From: Microtetraspora sp. NBRC 16547
GTDB lineage: Bacteria > Actinomycetota > Actinomycetes > Streptosporangiales > Streptosporangiaceae
Direction: 5' to 3'
Length of the DNA: 64,000 nt
Assembly (NCBI RefSeq): GCF_030268965.1
Contig: NZ_BSSE01000012.1
Location: 124,001 to 188,000 of the forward strand
Shown: one piece after another, positions 15,926-23,960 of the stretch
Layout: every line of letters starts with the position of its first letter
Numbering within the stretch: position 1 is the first letter of the stretch
Notes under the pieces: generated by a model
What the model saw: the letters and a program-made list of their open reading frames with translations, nothing else
The model's database searches: none
Told to the model about the DNA's origin: nothing
Program-made: the position numbers and the translations under genes

Positions 15926-16432
15926 ATGGATGCTGCCGAAGTCTGCACCATTCGAACTGCCCGTCCAGAGGATCTGGTGGCGGTCTTGCAGGTATACGCC
16001 GCCGAACGCGGCCCAGATGGTGACTCTCCCCGCGAGGTTTCGGATCTGGAACGGCAGACCTGGCAACAGATGATGCGATCCAGCGGACTCACTGTTTATC
16101 TCGCTGAGGTCAACGATCAGGTAGTCGGGACGGCAACGCTGATGGTGATGCCGAACCTGACCTATGGCTGTTCCTCCACCGCGTTTGTCGAGGCAGTCGT
16201 GGTTGCCGCCGGTCATCGCCGCAGAGGCGTGGCCACCGAGATCATGCGTCAGCTCCTCAGCGACGCTCGGTCTGCGGGATGCAACAAGGTCCAGCTCCTG
16301 TCCCACAAGCGCCATGCCGCCGACGGTGCTCATCGCCTCTATACCTCGTTGGGGTTCGAGCCGGAGGCGGAGGGATTTCGGCTCTATCTCCAGCAGGTTC
16401 CTGCCGCCGTTCAGGCCGCCAAGATGGCATAG
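15926..16432 (+). CDS. GNAT-family N-acetyltransferase
   Basis: 168 residues from the ATG at 15926; a GTG at 15923 and an ATG at 15812 are possible, but longer versions run into the tRNA repeat region. DAAEVCTIRTARPEDLVAVL opens the domain; VEAVVVAAGHRRRGVATEIM has the acetyl-CoA loop R-R-x-G-V-A; LLSHKRHAADGAHRLYTSLG closes it. The substrate is unknown. It is the first gene outside the right end repeat. Confidence 0.85.
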   Translation: MDAAEVCTIRTARPEDLVAVLQVYAAERGPDGDSPREVSDLERQTWQQMMRSSGLTVYLAEVNDQVVGTATLMVMPNLTYGCSSTAFVEAVVVAAGHRRRGVATEIMRQLLSDARSAGCNKVQLLSHKRHAADGAHRLYTSLGFEPEAEGFRLYLQQVPAAVQAAKMA

Positions 16433-16623
16433 CGCTGAGAGCCGATCCTGGGAACGCCGAAGGACCCTGGAGCGCTCCGGGGTCCCAGTGGTAGGGCAGG
16501 CATTCACGCCGTCAGGGCGGAGGGGAAGGCGGGGCCGCCGGAAGGACCAGTTCCAGCCGGGTGGGGCGAGGGTGACGGGAAGATCCACAGGCCATGCGCG
16601 TCCCGGGCCTGAGCAGCTGCGGC

Positions 16624-17091
16624 TCAGTCTCCGGCCGAGGCGGGTGCGTCATCAGCGAAATCGAAGCTCAGCCACCGGTCGGGACGCGCGGTGAACAGCA
16701 CGAAGGTGCCGGCCGGGTTGGCCGTCTCGGCCTCGGCGAAGGCGCGGGCGAGGTCCGGCGGCAGGTAGCGGGAGGTGATGGCTGTCACTTCCTCGACCGC
16801 GGGCGTCCGGTCCTCCTCCACCACCGTGCACTCGACCGTGACGTACTTGTAGGGAAACTCGGCCTGCTGCACGCAGAAGCTCAGGGCCCCCGACCGCTGG
16901 AGCAGCCGGGTCTTGCGCGCGACCCGGCCTTGACTGCCGGTGAAGAAGGTCAGGTTTCCGCCGGGCGTGTAGGCGTACCAGACAGGCACGGTGAGCGGGG
17001 GACGGCCATCGTCGGTGGCGACGCTGAGCACGCCGACGTGCGGCAGGGCGAGGAAGTGCTCGCGCTCGGGGGCGGTGAGGGTGCGTGCCAT
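16624..17091 (-). CDS. Pyridoxamine 5'-phosphate oxidase-like (FMN-binding split barrel) protein
   Basis: 155 residues from the ATG at 17091, which has AGGAGG 5 bp upstream; a start at 17148 would add 19 residues without an RBS. Features: HVGVLSVATDDGRPPLTVPV, WYAYTPGGNLTFFTGSQGR and KTRLLQRSGALSFCV, the usual flavin- or F420-binding split-barrel pattern. F420-type members are common in actinobacteria. It lies 53 bp after the DUF899 gene on the same strand, probably one transcript. Confidence 0.85.
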   Translation of the reverse strand: MARTLTAPEREHFLALPHVGVLSVATDDGRPPLTVPVWYAYTPGGNLTFFTGSQGRVARKTRLLQRSGALSFCVQQAEFPYKYVTVECTVVEEDRTPAVEEVTAITSRYLPPDLARAFAEAETANPAGTFVLFTARPDRWLSFDFADDAPASAGD

Positions 17092-17144
17092 GGCTGCCTC
17101 CTGGGCAAGCGGTCGGGGGCTGCGGAAACCGAGGGCGGGCGGGG

Positions 17145-17813
17145 TCACGGCCGCGACATCGTGGGGTACTCATCGCGCGGCCGGAGCCAGCTCATCGTCG
17201 GGTCCTGCGGCCAGCCCTCGGGGGAGTCCTCCCACTCCTCTTGACGTCCGTAGGGCGTGAGGTCGAGCAGGTTGAAGTCGAGCCGGAGCCGGTCGACCCC
17301 GCGACCGCTGGTGTAGTAGGTGCGGAAGACCTCCGCGCCGTCGCGTAGCAGCACGCTCAGCCCGAAGCCGTTGCCCAGCCCGAGGTCGTCGTAGAAGTCG
17401 TCGCCGGCTGAGTACCAGGGCACGGTCCAGCCCATCCGCCGCCGTAGAACGTCGATCTCCTCCTGCGGTGCGCGGGACATCAGGATCAGCCGGGTGTGCC
17501 GGGCGTTGAGGTGGGACTGGTCGGCGATGTTGTCGGTGAAGGTGGCGCAGCCGGTGCACAGCCAGTCCTGCCCCGGGGCCTGCATGAAGTGATAGATCAC
17601 CAACTGGCGGCGGCCCTCGAATAGACCGGGCAGATCGACCGTCGAGCGGTCCGGCGCGGTGAAGCGGTAGCCGTCGGCGAGGGGGACCATCGGCAGCCTG
17701 CGCCGTTCCGCGGCCAGCGCGTCCAGTGCTCGGGTCTGCTCCTTCTCCTTGACCAGCAGCGCCTCGCGCGCCGCCTGCCATTCCTGTGCCGACACGACGG
17801 GGGGACGGTGCAC
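17145..17813 (-). CDS. DUF899 family thioredoxin-like protein
   Basis: 222 residues. It contains EWQAAREALLVKEKEQTRAL, LPGLFEGRRQLVIYHFMQAP, the two-Cys segment WLCTGCATFTDN, and PWYSAGDDFYDDLGLGNGFG, all hallmarks of DUF899, a thioredoxin-fold family of unknown reaction. It is divergent from a HxlR regulator, with a paired direct repeat in the gap, so redox or drug-responsive control is plausible. Confidence 0.9.
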   Translation of the reverse strand: MHRPPVVSAQEWQAAREALLVKEKEQTRALDALAAERRRLPMVPLADGYRFTAPDRSTVDLPGLFEGRRQLVIYHFMQAPGQDWLCTGCATFTDNIADQSHLNARHTRLILMSRAPQEEIDVLRRRMGWTVPWYSAGDDFYDDLGLGNGFGLSVLLRDGAEVFRTYYTSGRGVDRLRLDFNLLDLTPYGRQEEWEDSPEGWPQDPTMSWLRPRDEYPTMSRP

Positions 17814-17831
17814 GGCGGGCTCCTCTGTGCA

Positions 17832-17889
17832 TCTCTTAAGGGAACTTGCGGTGGCCGACGCTAGCAGAGGTCGGTCTCTTCAAGGAACC
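17832..17889. promoter_or_regulatory. Paired direct repeats between DUF899 and HxlR genes
   Basis: TCTCTTAAGGGAACTT near 17832 and TCTCTTCAAGGAACCC near 17875 match at most positions, 43 bp apart (about four helical turns). They lie in the divergent intergenic region and are candidate HxlR binding sites. Confidence 0.45.
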
Positions 17890-17911
17890 CTCTCGGGCTA
17901 TCATCGAACTT

Positions 17912-18373
17912 ATGCAGCGAACCCGGTTCGGTGACATGGCCTGCTCGATCGCGCGCACACTGGACGTGATCGGCGAGCCATGGTCGCCGTTGATCCTGCG
18001 CAACGTCATGGTGGGGATTGGACGCTTCGACCAGCTCCAGCAGAGCCTCGGCATCTCCCGGAAGGTGCTGACCGAGCGGCTCAGATGGCTCGTGGACAAC
18101 GACGTGCTGGAACGGCGGCAGTATTCGGAGCGGCCGCCCCGGTACGAATACGCGCTCACCGTCAAAGGTACGGAGTTGTGTGACCTGCTGATGGTGATGG
18201 TGCGGTGGGGCGACCGCTGGACGGCGGGCGAGGCCGGGCCGCCGGTGCTGTACCGGCACCACGCCTGCGGGGAGATCGGCCACGTCGAGCTGCATTGTTC
18301 CGTGTGCGACCGTCCCATGGACGTCACCGGCATCGACATCCTGCCTGGCCCGGGAGCTGCCATCACCACCTGA
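17912..18373 (+). CDS. HxlR-family transcriptional regulator
   Basis: 153 residues from the ATG at 17912; a TTG at 17846 is in frame but runs through the intergenic repeats. CSIARTLDVIGEPWSPLILR, GIGRFDQLQQSLGISRKVLT and RLRWLVDNDVLERRQYSERP form the winged helix of the HxlR family. The C-terminus has four Cys/His positions (HHACGEIGH, LHCSVCDRPM), possibly a metal site, an extension I would check. Divergent from the DUF899/PPOX pair, the likely target. Confidence 0.88.
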   Translation: MQRTRFGDMACSIARTLDVIGEPWSPLILRNVMVGIGRFDQLQQSLGISRKVLTERLRWLVDNDVLERRQYSERPPRYEYALTVKGTELCDLLMVMVRWGDRWTAGEAGPPVLYRHHACGEIGHVELHCSVCDRPMDVTGIDILPGPGAAITT

Positions 18374-18625
18374 CTCGTCCCCCTTTTATGGCCCGGCGAT
18401 CACGCGGATCACTTGGCCTGCTCCCCCAGAGGGGACGACGGCGACGGGATGATCTGTCCGGGGGCGTGAGGCCGCTCGCTTCATGATCCGGATCGTGTCC
18501 GGAACGATCAATAGCGGAAGGTATCCGAGCAAGGAAGAAACACCAGGTCAGGGGCTTCCGACGCCTTCAGATCATTTGTGACCGCTACGGTTCGATCAGC
18601 ACGCCGCCGTTTTTGTGGAGGACGC

Positions 18626-19249
18626 ATGGCCGTCAGCTTTTCCGCCGTGCGGCGCGGAGGCCTCGTGCTCGGCGTCGCGTTGCTCGGGCTGGCACTGTCC
18701 TCGGCTGCCCATCTGTGGTGGGGGACGACGGGCGCGGCGCTGCTCGGCATCGCCGGCGTGGGCGGCACGTTGTTCGCGTTGACGCACCTGTACGGCACGC
18801 GGCGGCCGCTCCGGTTGGGGAATGTGCCGCTCACCCTCGGCTTCCTGGCGGTGTTCGTCCTGTACGGCGTCGGCGTCGCCGCCGCACTGGACATCGCGAT
18901 GACGCTGGTCGGCATCGACGCCCACGCGGTCGTGGACCGGACCTGGGTGACGCGCGGCAAGGCTTCCCTGAACTACCACTGCACGCTGCGCCACGAGGAC
19001 GGCACCCCGATCCCGCGCGAGTTCGCGTCCAACTGCGAGGGCCGCGAGCGCGGCGACACCATACCGGTCGTCCTCGATCCCCGGGGACGGTTCCCGCCGG
19101 TCAGAGGCCCCAAGGCGGACCTGCCCGCGGTGGGCGAGACCCAGATCGCGGGGATCGCCGGTCTCGTGCTCCTGGCCTCGACCGCCATCGGAAGCGTGCC
19201 CGCGCGGGCGCCCTCGTCCGGTCGGCGGAACCCGCCCGCGCGCAAGTGA
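18626..19249 (+). CDS. Hypothetical membrane protein with DUF3592-like extracellular part
   Basis: 207 residues, with GGAGG 5 bp before the ATG at 18626. There are three N-terminal hydrophobic helices (LVLGVALLGLALSSAAH, ALLGIAGVGGTLFALTHLYG, TLGFLAVFVLYGVGVAAAL), a ~80-residue soluble loop with two Cys (NYHCTLRHEDG, FASNCEGRERG) and VVLDPRGRFPPV, then a last helix near residue 185. The loop pattern recalls DUF3592-type proteins, but I am not certain. It stands alone between the HxlR gene and an integrase remnant. Confidence 0.65.
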   Translation: MAVSFSAVRRGGLVLGVALLGLALSSAAHLWWGTTGAALLGIAGVGGTLFALTHLYGTRRPLRLGNVPLTLGFLAVFVLYGVGVAAALDIAMTLVGIDAHAVVDRTWVTRGKASLNYHCTLRHEDGTPIPREFASNCEGRERGDTIPVVLDPRGRFPPVRGPKADLPAVGETQIAGIAGLVLLASTAIGSVPARAPSSGRRNPPARK

Positions 19250-19265
19250 CCCCTTTGCTTGTATG

Positions 19266-19485
19266 TCACGCCGTCAGGGCTTCATCAATCCTCCGGTTGG
19301 CGATCTCTTGTTGGCCGTCGAGGCACTTGGCGTATACGCGGAGGAGGACATCCACGCTATGCCCGGCCCGTTCGGCGACATCGGGGGCCGAGATGCCGGC
19401 ATTGAGCCAGAAGGAGACAGCCGCGTGCCGGAGGTCGTACGGCCGTTGGCCGAGGGGAGAGGCGACCTGGGCGATGCGGCGGGGA
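19266..19485 (-). pseudogene. Integrase remnant 2 (C-terminal ~70 codons)
   Basis: Reads IAQVASPLGQRPYDLRHAAV, then AGISAPDVAERAGHSVDVLL and RVYAKCLDGQQEIANRRID to a stop. It is almost identical at DNA level to the end of the intact integrase (about 215 bp matching 8117-8330), much closer than remnant 1. The N-terminal two thirds are missing; unrelated sequence begins near 19486. Same orientation as the other two copies. Confidence 0.88.
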
Positions 19486-19587
19486 CCGAACGCCAGGTCG
19501 ACAGCTGAGCGAGCCGGGACAGGCCGCATGGTGACACCGCCGGCTCACCGGGCCTACGGCCCAGGCCGTATGCCCGACAACGGGCGA

Positions 19588-19905
19588 TCAGTCGGCGTCC
19601 TGGATGAGCAGTTCGTAGAACGGATAGTGGTGGTCGTAGTAGGACTTCAGCAGGGCGTTGTTGTCGACGGTGACGGTGTAGTCGTTGCTGCGGCTGATGA
19701 AACCCGCGCTTCGGATGGCGTCCACATGCCAGGCGCGGTACCGCTCCCACTCGGGTCGCTCGCCGGGACTCCAACTGAGCGAGTGCGGCAGGAACGGTAG
19801 CCCGACGTAGTCGCAGTAGCGCTCGACCACCGAGACCGGGTCGCTGACCAGTTGCTCGGAACGGATCACCAGGGGCTTGCGCCCGGTGGCCGCCTAGTAG
19901 GCCAC
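19588..19905 (-). pseudogene. Sulfotransferase family protein, C-terminal fragment
   Basis: Reads KPLVIRSEQLVSDPVSVVER, YCDYVGLPFLPHSLSWSPGE, ERYRAWHVDAIRSAGF and YYDHHYPFYELLIQDAD. This is the 3' end of a PAPS-dependent sulfotransferase-like protein, with no PAPS-binding P-loop. A TAG interrupts the frame about 30 bp above the first in-frame ATG, beyond which no homologous sequence is seen. Probably a leftover of the chromosomal gene or earlier cargo cut by island rearrangement. Confidence 0.65.
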
Positions 19906-20116
19906 GCGTACCGTGATCATCGCCGCGGTATGCAAGCGTTATGCCGCGCGGCCGCCCGTGGTCATCGACCGGTGCTCCGCTCAACGGAGGACCCCCGGTC
20001 GGCTCGATAGAGGACCGCCGGTCGGCCGTGCGGGGGACGACGCGGGGCGGCGCCGCCGCCTAGCTTCCCTACCCAATCCCGCCCGTCGGTGGCGGGCCCG
20101 ACGGAAGGGAAGGTCC

Positions 20117-20824
20117 ATGTCGGCGCTCTCAGATCCACACAGATTTCGCAGACAGGCGGCAGGGCTCTGCCTGATCGTGGCGCCGCTCCTCTACGTGGCC
20201 GGTGTCGTCGCCGACCCGGCGCTCAGGCAGGGCGAGGGCAGCGACACCGTCGGGGTCTACGGCAGATACCCGGACCAGGTCTCGGTCAGCGCCTCGCTCC
20301 TGCACTGGAGTTGGGTGCTGTTGCTTCCGGGCGTCATCGGGATGATCCATCTGATCCGGCAGCGTGCCGTGGTCTTCGGACACATCGCCGGGGGACTCGC
20401 GCTCCTCGGCATCGTGAACTTCTCTGCGCTGATGCTCGGTGACTTCTTCTACTCGCGGCTCGAACGCGCGCTGCCGGCCGCTCAGGGCGCCCTGCTCGCG
20501 GACGAGGCGTTCGCCGACCTCGGAGCCCGGTACGCGTTCCAGATCCCGGGCTTCATCGGGCTGTTCGGCCTGTTCCTTCTCGGACTGGCCCTGGCCTACG
20601 CCGGCCACGCGCCCTGGTGGGCTCCCTTCGCGATGCTCCCTGGCATTCTGGGGGCGCCGATCTTCCCGATCGGCACAGCCGTGGGTGGGTCGCTCTACCT
20701 GGCCGGCGCCGGAGTGATCGGACTGAGGATGCTGCGAATGAGCGACGAGGAGTGGGCGAGGCAAGCCGCGGCTCACCCGACCTCGGCGGGATCACCGAGC
20801 GGGAACCTGGCGAACACGCGGTAG
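20117..20824 (+). CDS. Hypothetical multi-pass membrane protein
   Basis: 235 residues, ATG with GGAAGGGAAGG upstream. Six hydrophobic segments are visible (GLCLIVAPLLYVAGVVA, LLHWSWVLLLPGVIGMIHLI, HIAGGLALLGIVNFSALML, IPGFIGLFGLFLLGLALAY, WWAPFAMLPGILGAPIF, and GGSLYLAGAGVIGL). I do not recognise a family. Its last 52 bp overlap the 3' end of the convergent histidine kinase gene. The 211 bp before it hold no gene. Confidence 0.7.
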   Translation: MSALSDPHRFRRQAAGLCLIVAPLLYVAGVVADPALRQGEGSDTVGVYGRYPDQVSVSASLLHWSWVLLLPGVIGMIHLIRQRAVVFGHIAGGLALLGIVNFSALMLGDFFYSRLERALPAAQGALLADEAFADLGARYAFQIPGFIGLFGLFLLGLALAYAGHAPWWAPFAMLPGILGAPIFPIGTAVGGSLYLAGAGVIGLRMLRMSDEEWARQAAAHPTSAGSPSGNLANTR

Positions 20825-21957
20825 CCTCCGCCCGTGATGGGGCCGGCGGAGAGCTCGCCGCCGTGCATAGCGGTCCGCTCGCGCATCCCGATCAGGCCGT
20901 GCCCGCCCCCGCCGTTCGGGATACGGCCCGGGCCGGCCCCGTCATTGACGATGACGATGCTCAACTCGGCAGGCTCGTACGCGAAGGTGACGTCGACCTT
21001 GGCGGCCTGCGTGTGTTTCAGCACGTTCGTCAGGGCCTCCTGGATCAGCCGGTACGCGGACAGGTCGAGTCCCGGCGGCAGGGTCCGCCGAGCGCCGATG
21101 ATCCGCAGGTTGACCTCCGGTCCCGCCTCCTTGACCTGCGCGATCAGGTCGTCCAAGCGATCCAGTCCCGGCTGGGGAGCCAGCGGATCGCCGTCTTTGG
21201 TGCTGCGGAGCATCCCGAGCATGAGCCTGAGCTCCTCGACCGCCTCGCGTCCGGCCTGCTCGACGCCGAGCAGCAACTCGCGTTCGCGCTCGCGGCTGTC
21301 CCCGAGCATCCTGCGCACCCCGCCCACGTGCAGGGTCATCAGACTCACGTTGTGCGAGATGATGTCGTGAAGTTCACGGGCGATCCGGGAGCGCTCCTCG
21401 GTCACTGCCCAGCGGGCCCGCTCCTCGCGTTCCATCTCCAGACGCGTGGTGCGCTCGGCCAGCCGTGTCGTCCGGTCCGTCTGCCGGCGCAGCAGGATGC
21501 CGCTGGTGTACGCCACCCCGACGAAGACGGCCTTTATCAGGATTTCGGCGACGTCGTTGTCCGGCAAGGTCTGCAGGTGGCCGTACGCGATCAGCACGCA
21601 GACCAGCCCGGCGATCCCGCGGCGGCTGCGCAACTCGGCAGCGCTCCCCACAGTGTGTACCAGGATCAACGTCGAGTAGAAATGCCAGGCGGCGTAGTAC
21701 CAGGTGTTCGTGATCACCTGTACGGCGAAGCCGACAGTGGTCAGCGTGAGGAGCATGGTCATCGGGAATCTGCGCCGGAACAGCAGCAACACCCCGGAGA
21801 TGACCGCTCCCACGGCCAGCGGCATCGGATCCTTGATCTGTTCGGGTTCGAACCCCTGGCGGCCGAAGGACTCGACCAGCCCGACCACCCCCACGGCGAG
21901 GGAGAGCGACACGTCCAGCCAAGTCGGCCGCCAGTCGCGGAGCAGCCTCGTCAGCAC
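20773..21957 (-). CDS. NarL-type sensor histidine kinase
   Basis: 394 residues. About five N-terminal membrane helices (SLSLAVGVVGLVESF, AVGAVISGVLLLF, MTMLLTLTTVGFAVQVI and others), a short coiled region, then HisKA_3: EERSRIARELHDIISHNVSL with the phospho-accepting His. The ATPase has LIQEALTNVLKHTQ (N box) and GGGGHGLIGMRERTAMHGGE (G boxes). Its GTG/ATG start overlaps the stop of the response regulator by 7 bp, so the two form a coupled operon. The ligand is unknown. Confidence 0.92.
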   Translation of the reverse strand: MLTRLLRDWRPTWLDVSLSLAVGVVGLVESFGRQGFEPEQIKDPMPLAVGAVISGVLLLFRRRFPMTMLLTLTTVGFAVQVITNTWYYAAWHFYSTLILVHTVGSAAELRSRRGIAGLVCVLIAYGHLQTLPDNDVAEILIKAVFVGVAYTSGILLRRQTDRTTRLAERTTRLEMEREERARWAVTEERSRIARELHDIISHNVSLMTLHVGGVRRMLGDSRERERELLLGVEQAGREAVEELRLMLGMLRSTKDGDPLAPQPGLDRLDDLIAQVKEAGPEVNLRIIGARRTLPPGLDLSAYRLIQEALTNVLKHTQAAKVDVTFAYEPAELSIVIVNDGAGPGRIPNGGGGHGLIGMRERTAMHGGELSAGPITGGGYRVFARFPLGDPAEVG

Positions 21958-22619
21958 GGCTCACCCTCCCCTCCCGGACGTACGACCCCGGCCTCGTAGG
22001 CGAACACGACCGCGTGGATGCGGTCGCGCAGGTTGAGCTTGTGCAGGATCCGAGCGACATGGGTCTTGACGGTCGCGTCGCCGATCCCGAGCTCCCGCGC
22101 TATCTCGGGGTTGGACATCCCGTGCGCGACCATCCGCAACACCTGGAGTTCGCGTCGCGTGAGCGTGGCCAGCTCAACCGGCGTGTCCGGCTCGGGGCGG
22201 GCCGCGAACGAGGCGATCACCCGTGTGGTGACCGCGGGGTCGATGACCGCGTCCCCGGCCGCCGCCGCCCGTATGGCGTCGAGCAATTGCTCCGGCGGTG
22301 AGCTCTTGAGCACGAAACCGTGCACTCTCGTACGCAGCGAGGCATGCAGGTTGTCGTCCGTGTTGAAGGTGGTCAGCATGATGATCTTCGGCGGGTGGGG
22401 ATCGTTGAGGAGCAGCCGGGCGGCGCTCAGTCCGTCCAAACCGGGCATCGCGATGTCCATCAGCAGGACGTCCGGCCGCAGTCGCCGGGCCATGGTGAGG
22501 GCCTGGTGGCCGTCGGCCGCCTCTCCGACGACCTCGATGCCGGGCGCGGTCTCCAGGACGAGCCGCAGCCCGGCTCGGATCATGGCCTGATCGTCCGCGA
22601 TGACCAGCGTGATCGGCAT
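21951..22619 (-). CDS. NarL/FixJ-type response regulator
   Basis: 222 residues from the ATG at 22619. The receiver has the acidic pair (ADDQAMIR), the phospho-acceptor in LLMDIAMPGLDG, Thr in IMLTTF and Lys in FVLKSS. The C-terminal LuxR helix-turn-helix is LTRRELQVLRMVAHGMSNPE then IARELGIGDATVKTHVARIL. Longer upstream open frame runs antisense to the AraC gene and is not coding. Partner of the kinase just downstream. Confidence 0.93.
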   Translation of the reverse strand: MPITLVIADDQAMIRAGLRLVLETAPGIEVVGEAADGHQALTMARRLRPDVLLMDIAMPGLDGLSAARLLLNDPHPPKIIMLTTFNTDDNLHASLRTRVHGFVLKSSPPEQLLDAIRAAAAGDAVIDPAVTTRVIASFAARPEPDTPVELATLTRRELQVLRMVAHGMSNPEIARELGIGDATVKTHVARILHKLNLRDRIHAVVFAYEAGVVRPGGEGEPC

Positions 22620-22838
22620 CGGATCCTCCGCGTCTGTCCTGGCACGCTCGCAGCGTACAAAGATCGATGACACGCCGACATCCCCGTGAACGGGGACCGC
22701 GACCGGGACCGTGTCCGTCGTGTGGCGGACCCAGGGTCCGCCACACGACGTACCGGTCCCCAGGGCGGCCGGTACGGCTCGTGCCCACGGTGCCGTGCCC
22801 GTTCCGTTGATCGACTGGGGCGCGCAGGGGGCGGGTAG

Positions 22839-23258
22839 ATGAGCCGCGCGGTGGAGGAGTCCAACCGGCGGATGCTCCGTGCCCGTGACGCGATGGACCG
22901 CGCCTACGCGGAACCGCTCGACATTCCCACGCTGGCCCGGATCGCCCACGTCTCGGAGGCGCATTTCATCCGGACCTTCCGGGCGGCGTTCGGCGAGACC
23001 CCGCACCGCTACCTCCAGCGCCGCCGGGTGGAGCGTGCGATGTTCCTGTTGCGCCAGACCGACCGGAGCGTGACGGAGATCTGTTTCGCCGTCGGCTTCA
23101 CCAGTCTGGGCACGTTCAGCCGTACCTTCCGCGCCATCGTCGGCGAATCCCCGACGCTGCATCGGAAGCGCGGGCGCATTCCGGACGTGCCCACCTGTTT
23201 CGCGATGGCCTGGACGCGACCGAGCAGTTTCGGAGAAGCACCGCGCGACCGTGGCTGA
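22839..23258 (+). CDS. AraC-family regulator, DNA-binding domain only
   Basis: 139 residues. A standard two-helix-turn-helix AraC domain fills residues about 10-105: LDIPTLARIAHVSEAHFIRT, FGETPHRYLQRRRVERAMFL, then SVTEICFAVGFTSLGTFSRT. There is no N-terminal ligand domain. The short tail is Pro- and Arg-rich. A VOC-family gene begins 14 bp downstream and is probably co-transcribed, so the pair may act on the same small molecule. Confidence 0.9.
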   Translation: MSRAVEESNRRMLRARDAMDRAYAEPLDIPTLARIAHVSEAHFIRTFRAAFGETPHRYLQRRRVERAMFLLRQTDRSVTEICFAVGFTSLGTFSRTFRAIVGESPTLHRKRGRIPDVPTCFAMAWTRPSSFGEAPRDRG

Positions 23259-23272
23259 CTAGCGTGGCATGC

Positions 23273-23707
23273 ATGTTCAACGCACTCACTCACTCGCACA
23301 TTTACGTCTTCGACCAGGACGAAGCCCTCGACTTCTACGTCGGCAAGCTCGGTCTGGAGGTCAACACCGACGCCGACATGGGGTTCATGCGCTGGCTGAC
23401 CGTCAACGTCCCCGGCCAGCCGGACAGGGAGATCCTGCTGGAGAAGCCGGGCCCGCCCGCGCTGGACGACGCGACGGCCGAGCAGGTCCGCGAGCTGGTC
23501 GCGAAGGGCGCGATCGGCCTGCTCATCTTCAGTACGGACGACTGCCGGAGGACCTACGAGACATTGCTCGCCAAGGGCGTCGAGTTCACCCAGGAGCCCA
23601 CCGAGCGCTTCTACGGCATCGACTGCGCGCTGCGCGATCCGTTCGGCAACGCGATCCGGTTCACGCAGCCGGCCCCGCGGCCGCACGTGCCCACGTCCGG
23701 CTGTTGA
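23273..23707 (+). CDS. VOC (glyoxalase/bleomycin-resistance fold) protein
   Basis: 144 residues from the ATG at 23273 (a GTG at 23264 is also in frame). FNALTHSHIYVFDQDEALDF and YVGKLGLEVNTDADMGFMRW open the first βαβββ unit; GVEFTQEPTERFYGIDCALR and DPFGNAIRFTQP close the second. Candidate metal ligands are the His in HSHIYV and the Glu of the second module. The pairing with a short AraC gene is common for these proteins in actinobacteria. The substrate is unknown. Confidence 0.9.
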   Translation: MFNALTHSHIYVFDQDEALDFYVGKLGLEVNTDADMGFMRWLTVNVPGQPDREILLEKPGPPALDDATAEQVRELVAKGAIGLLIFSTDDCRRTYETLLAKGVEFTQEPTERFYGIDCALRDPFGNAIRFTQPAPRPHVPTSGC

Positions 23708-23726
23708 TCACCTGCCTCCGGCCACG

Positions 23727-23800
23727 ATGAACACACAGGCACCTGGAACTGCGGCATCTGTCCTGCTATGCGCATGACCAAAGCATGTCTGTGTGTTCAT
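23727..23800. promoter_or_regulatory. Perfect 12-bp inverted repeat with 50-bp spacer
   Basis: ATGAACACACAG at 23727-23738 and its exact complement CTGTGTGTTCAT at 23789-23800, just after the VOC gene. The long spacer is unusual for a terminator, so it could be a pair of regulator half-sites or a long-loop terminator. Confidence 0.5.
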
Positions 23801-23960
23801 TGTGACGATGGAACACCGACCGGGCCCGATCGGTGATCTCCGGCTGGACTATGGCGGTAGGGAGGTGGCCTCGGCAAATATCACGTTCTGTCATGGAATA
23901 TTGCGATATTTCCGGAAAGAATGCTGCGGCAAAGCGGGATGAAAAGCTATTGTCGCGTTC

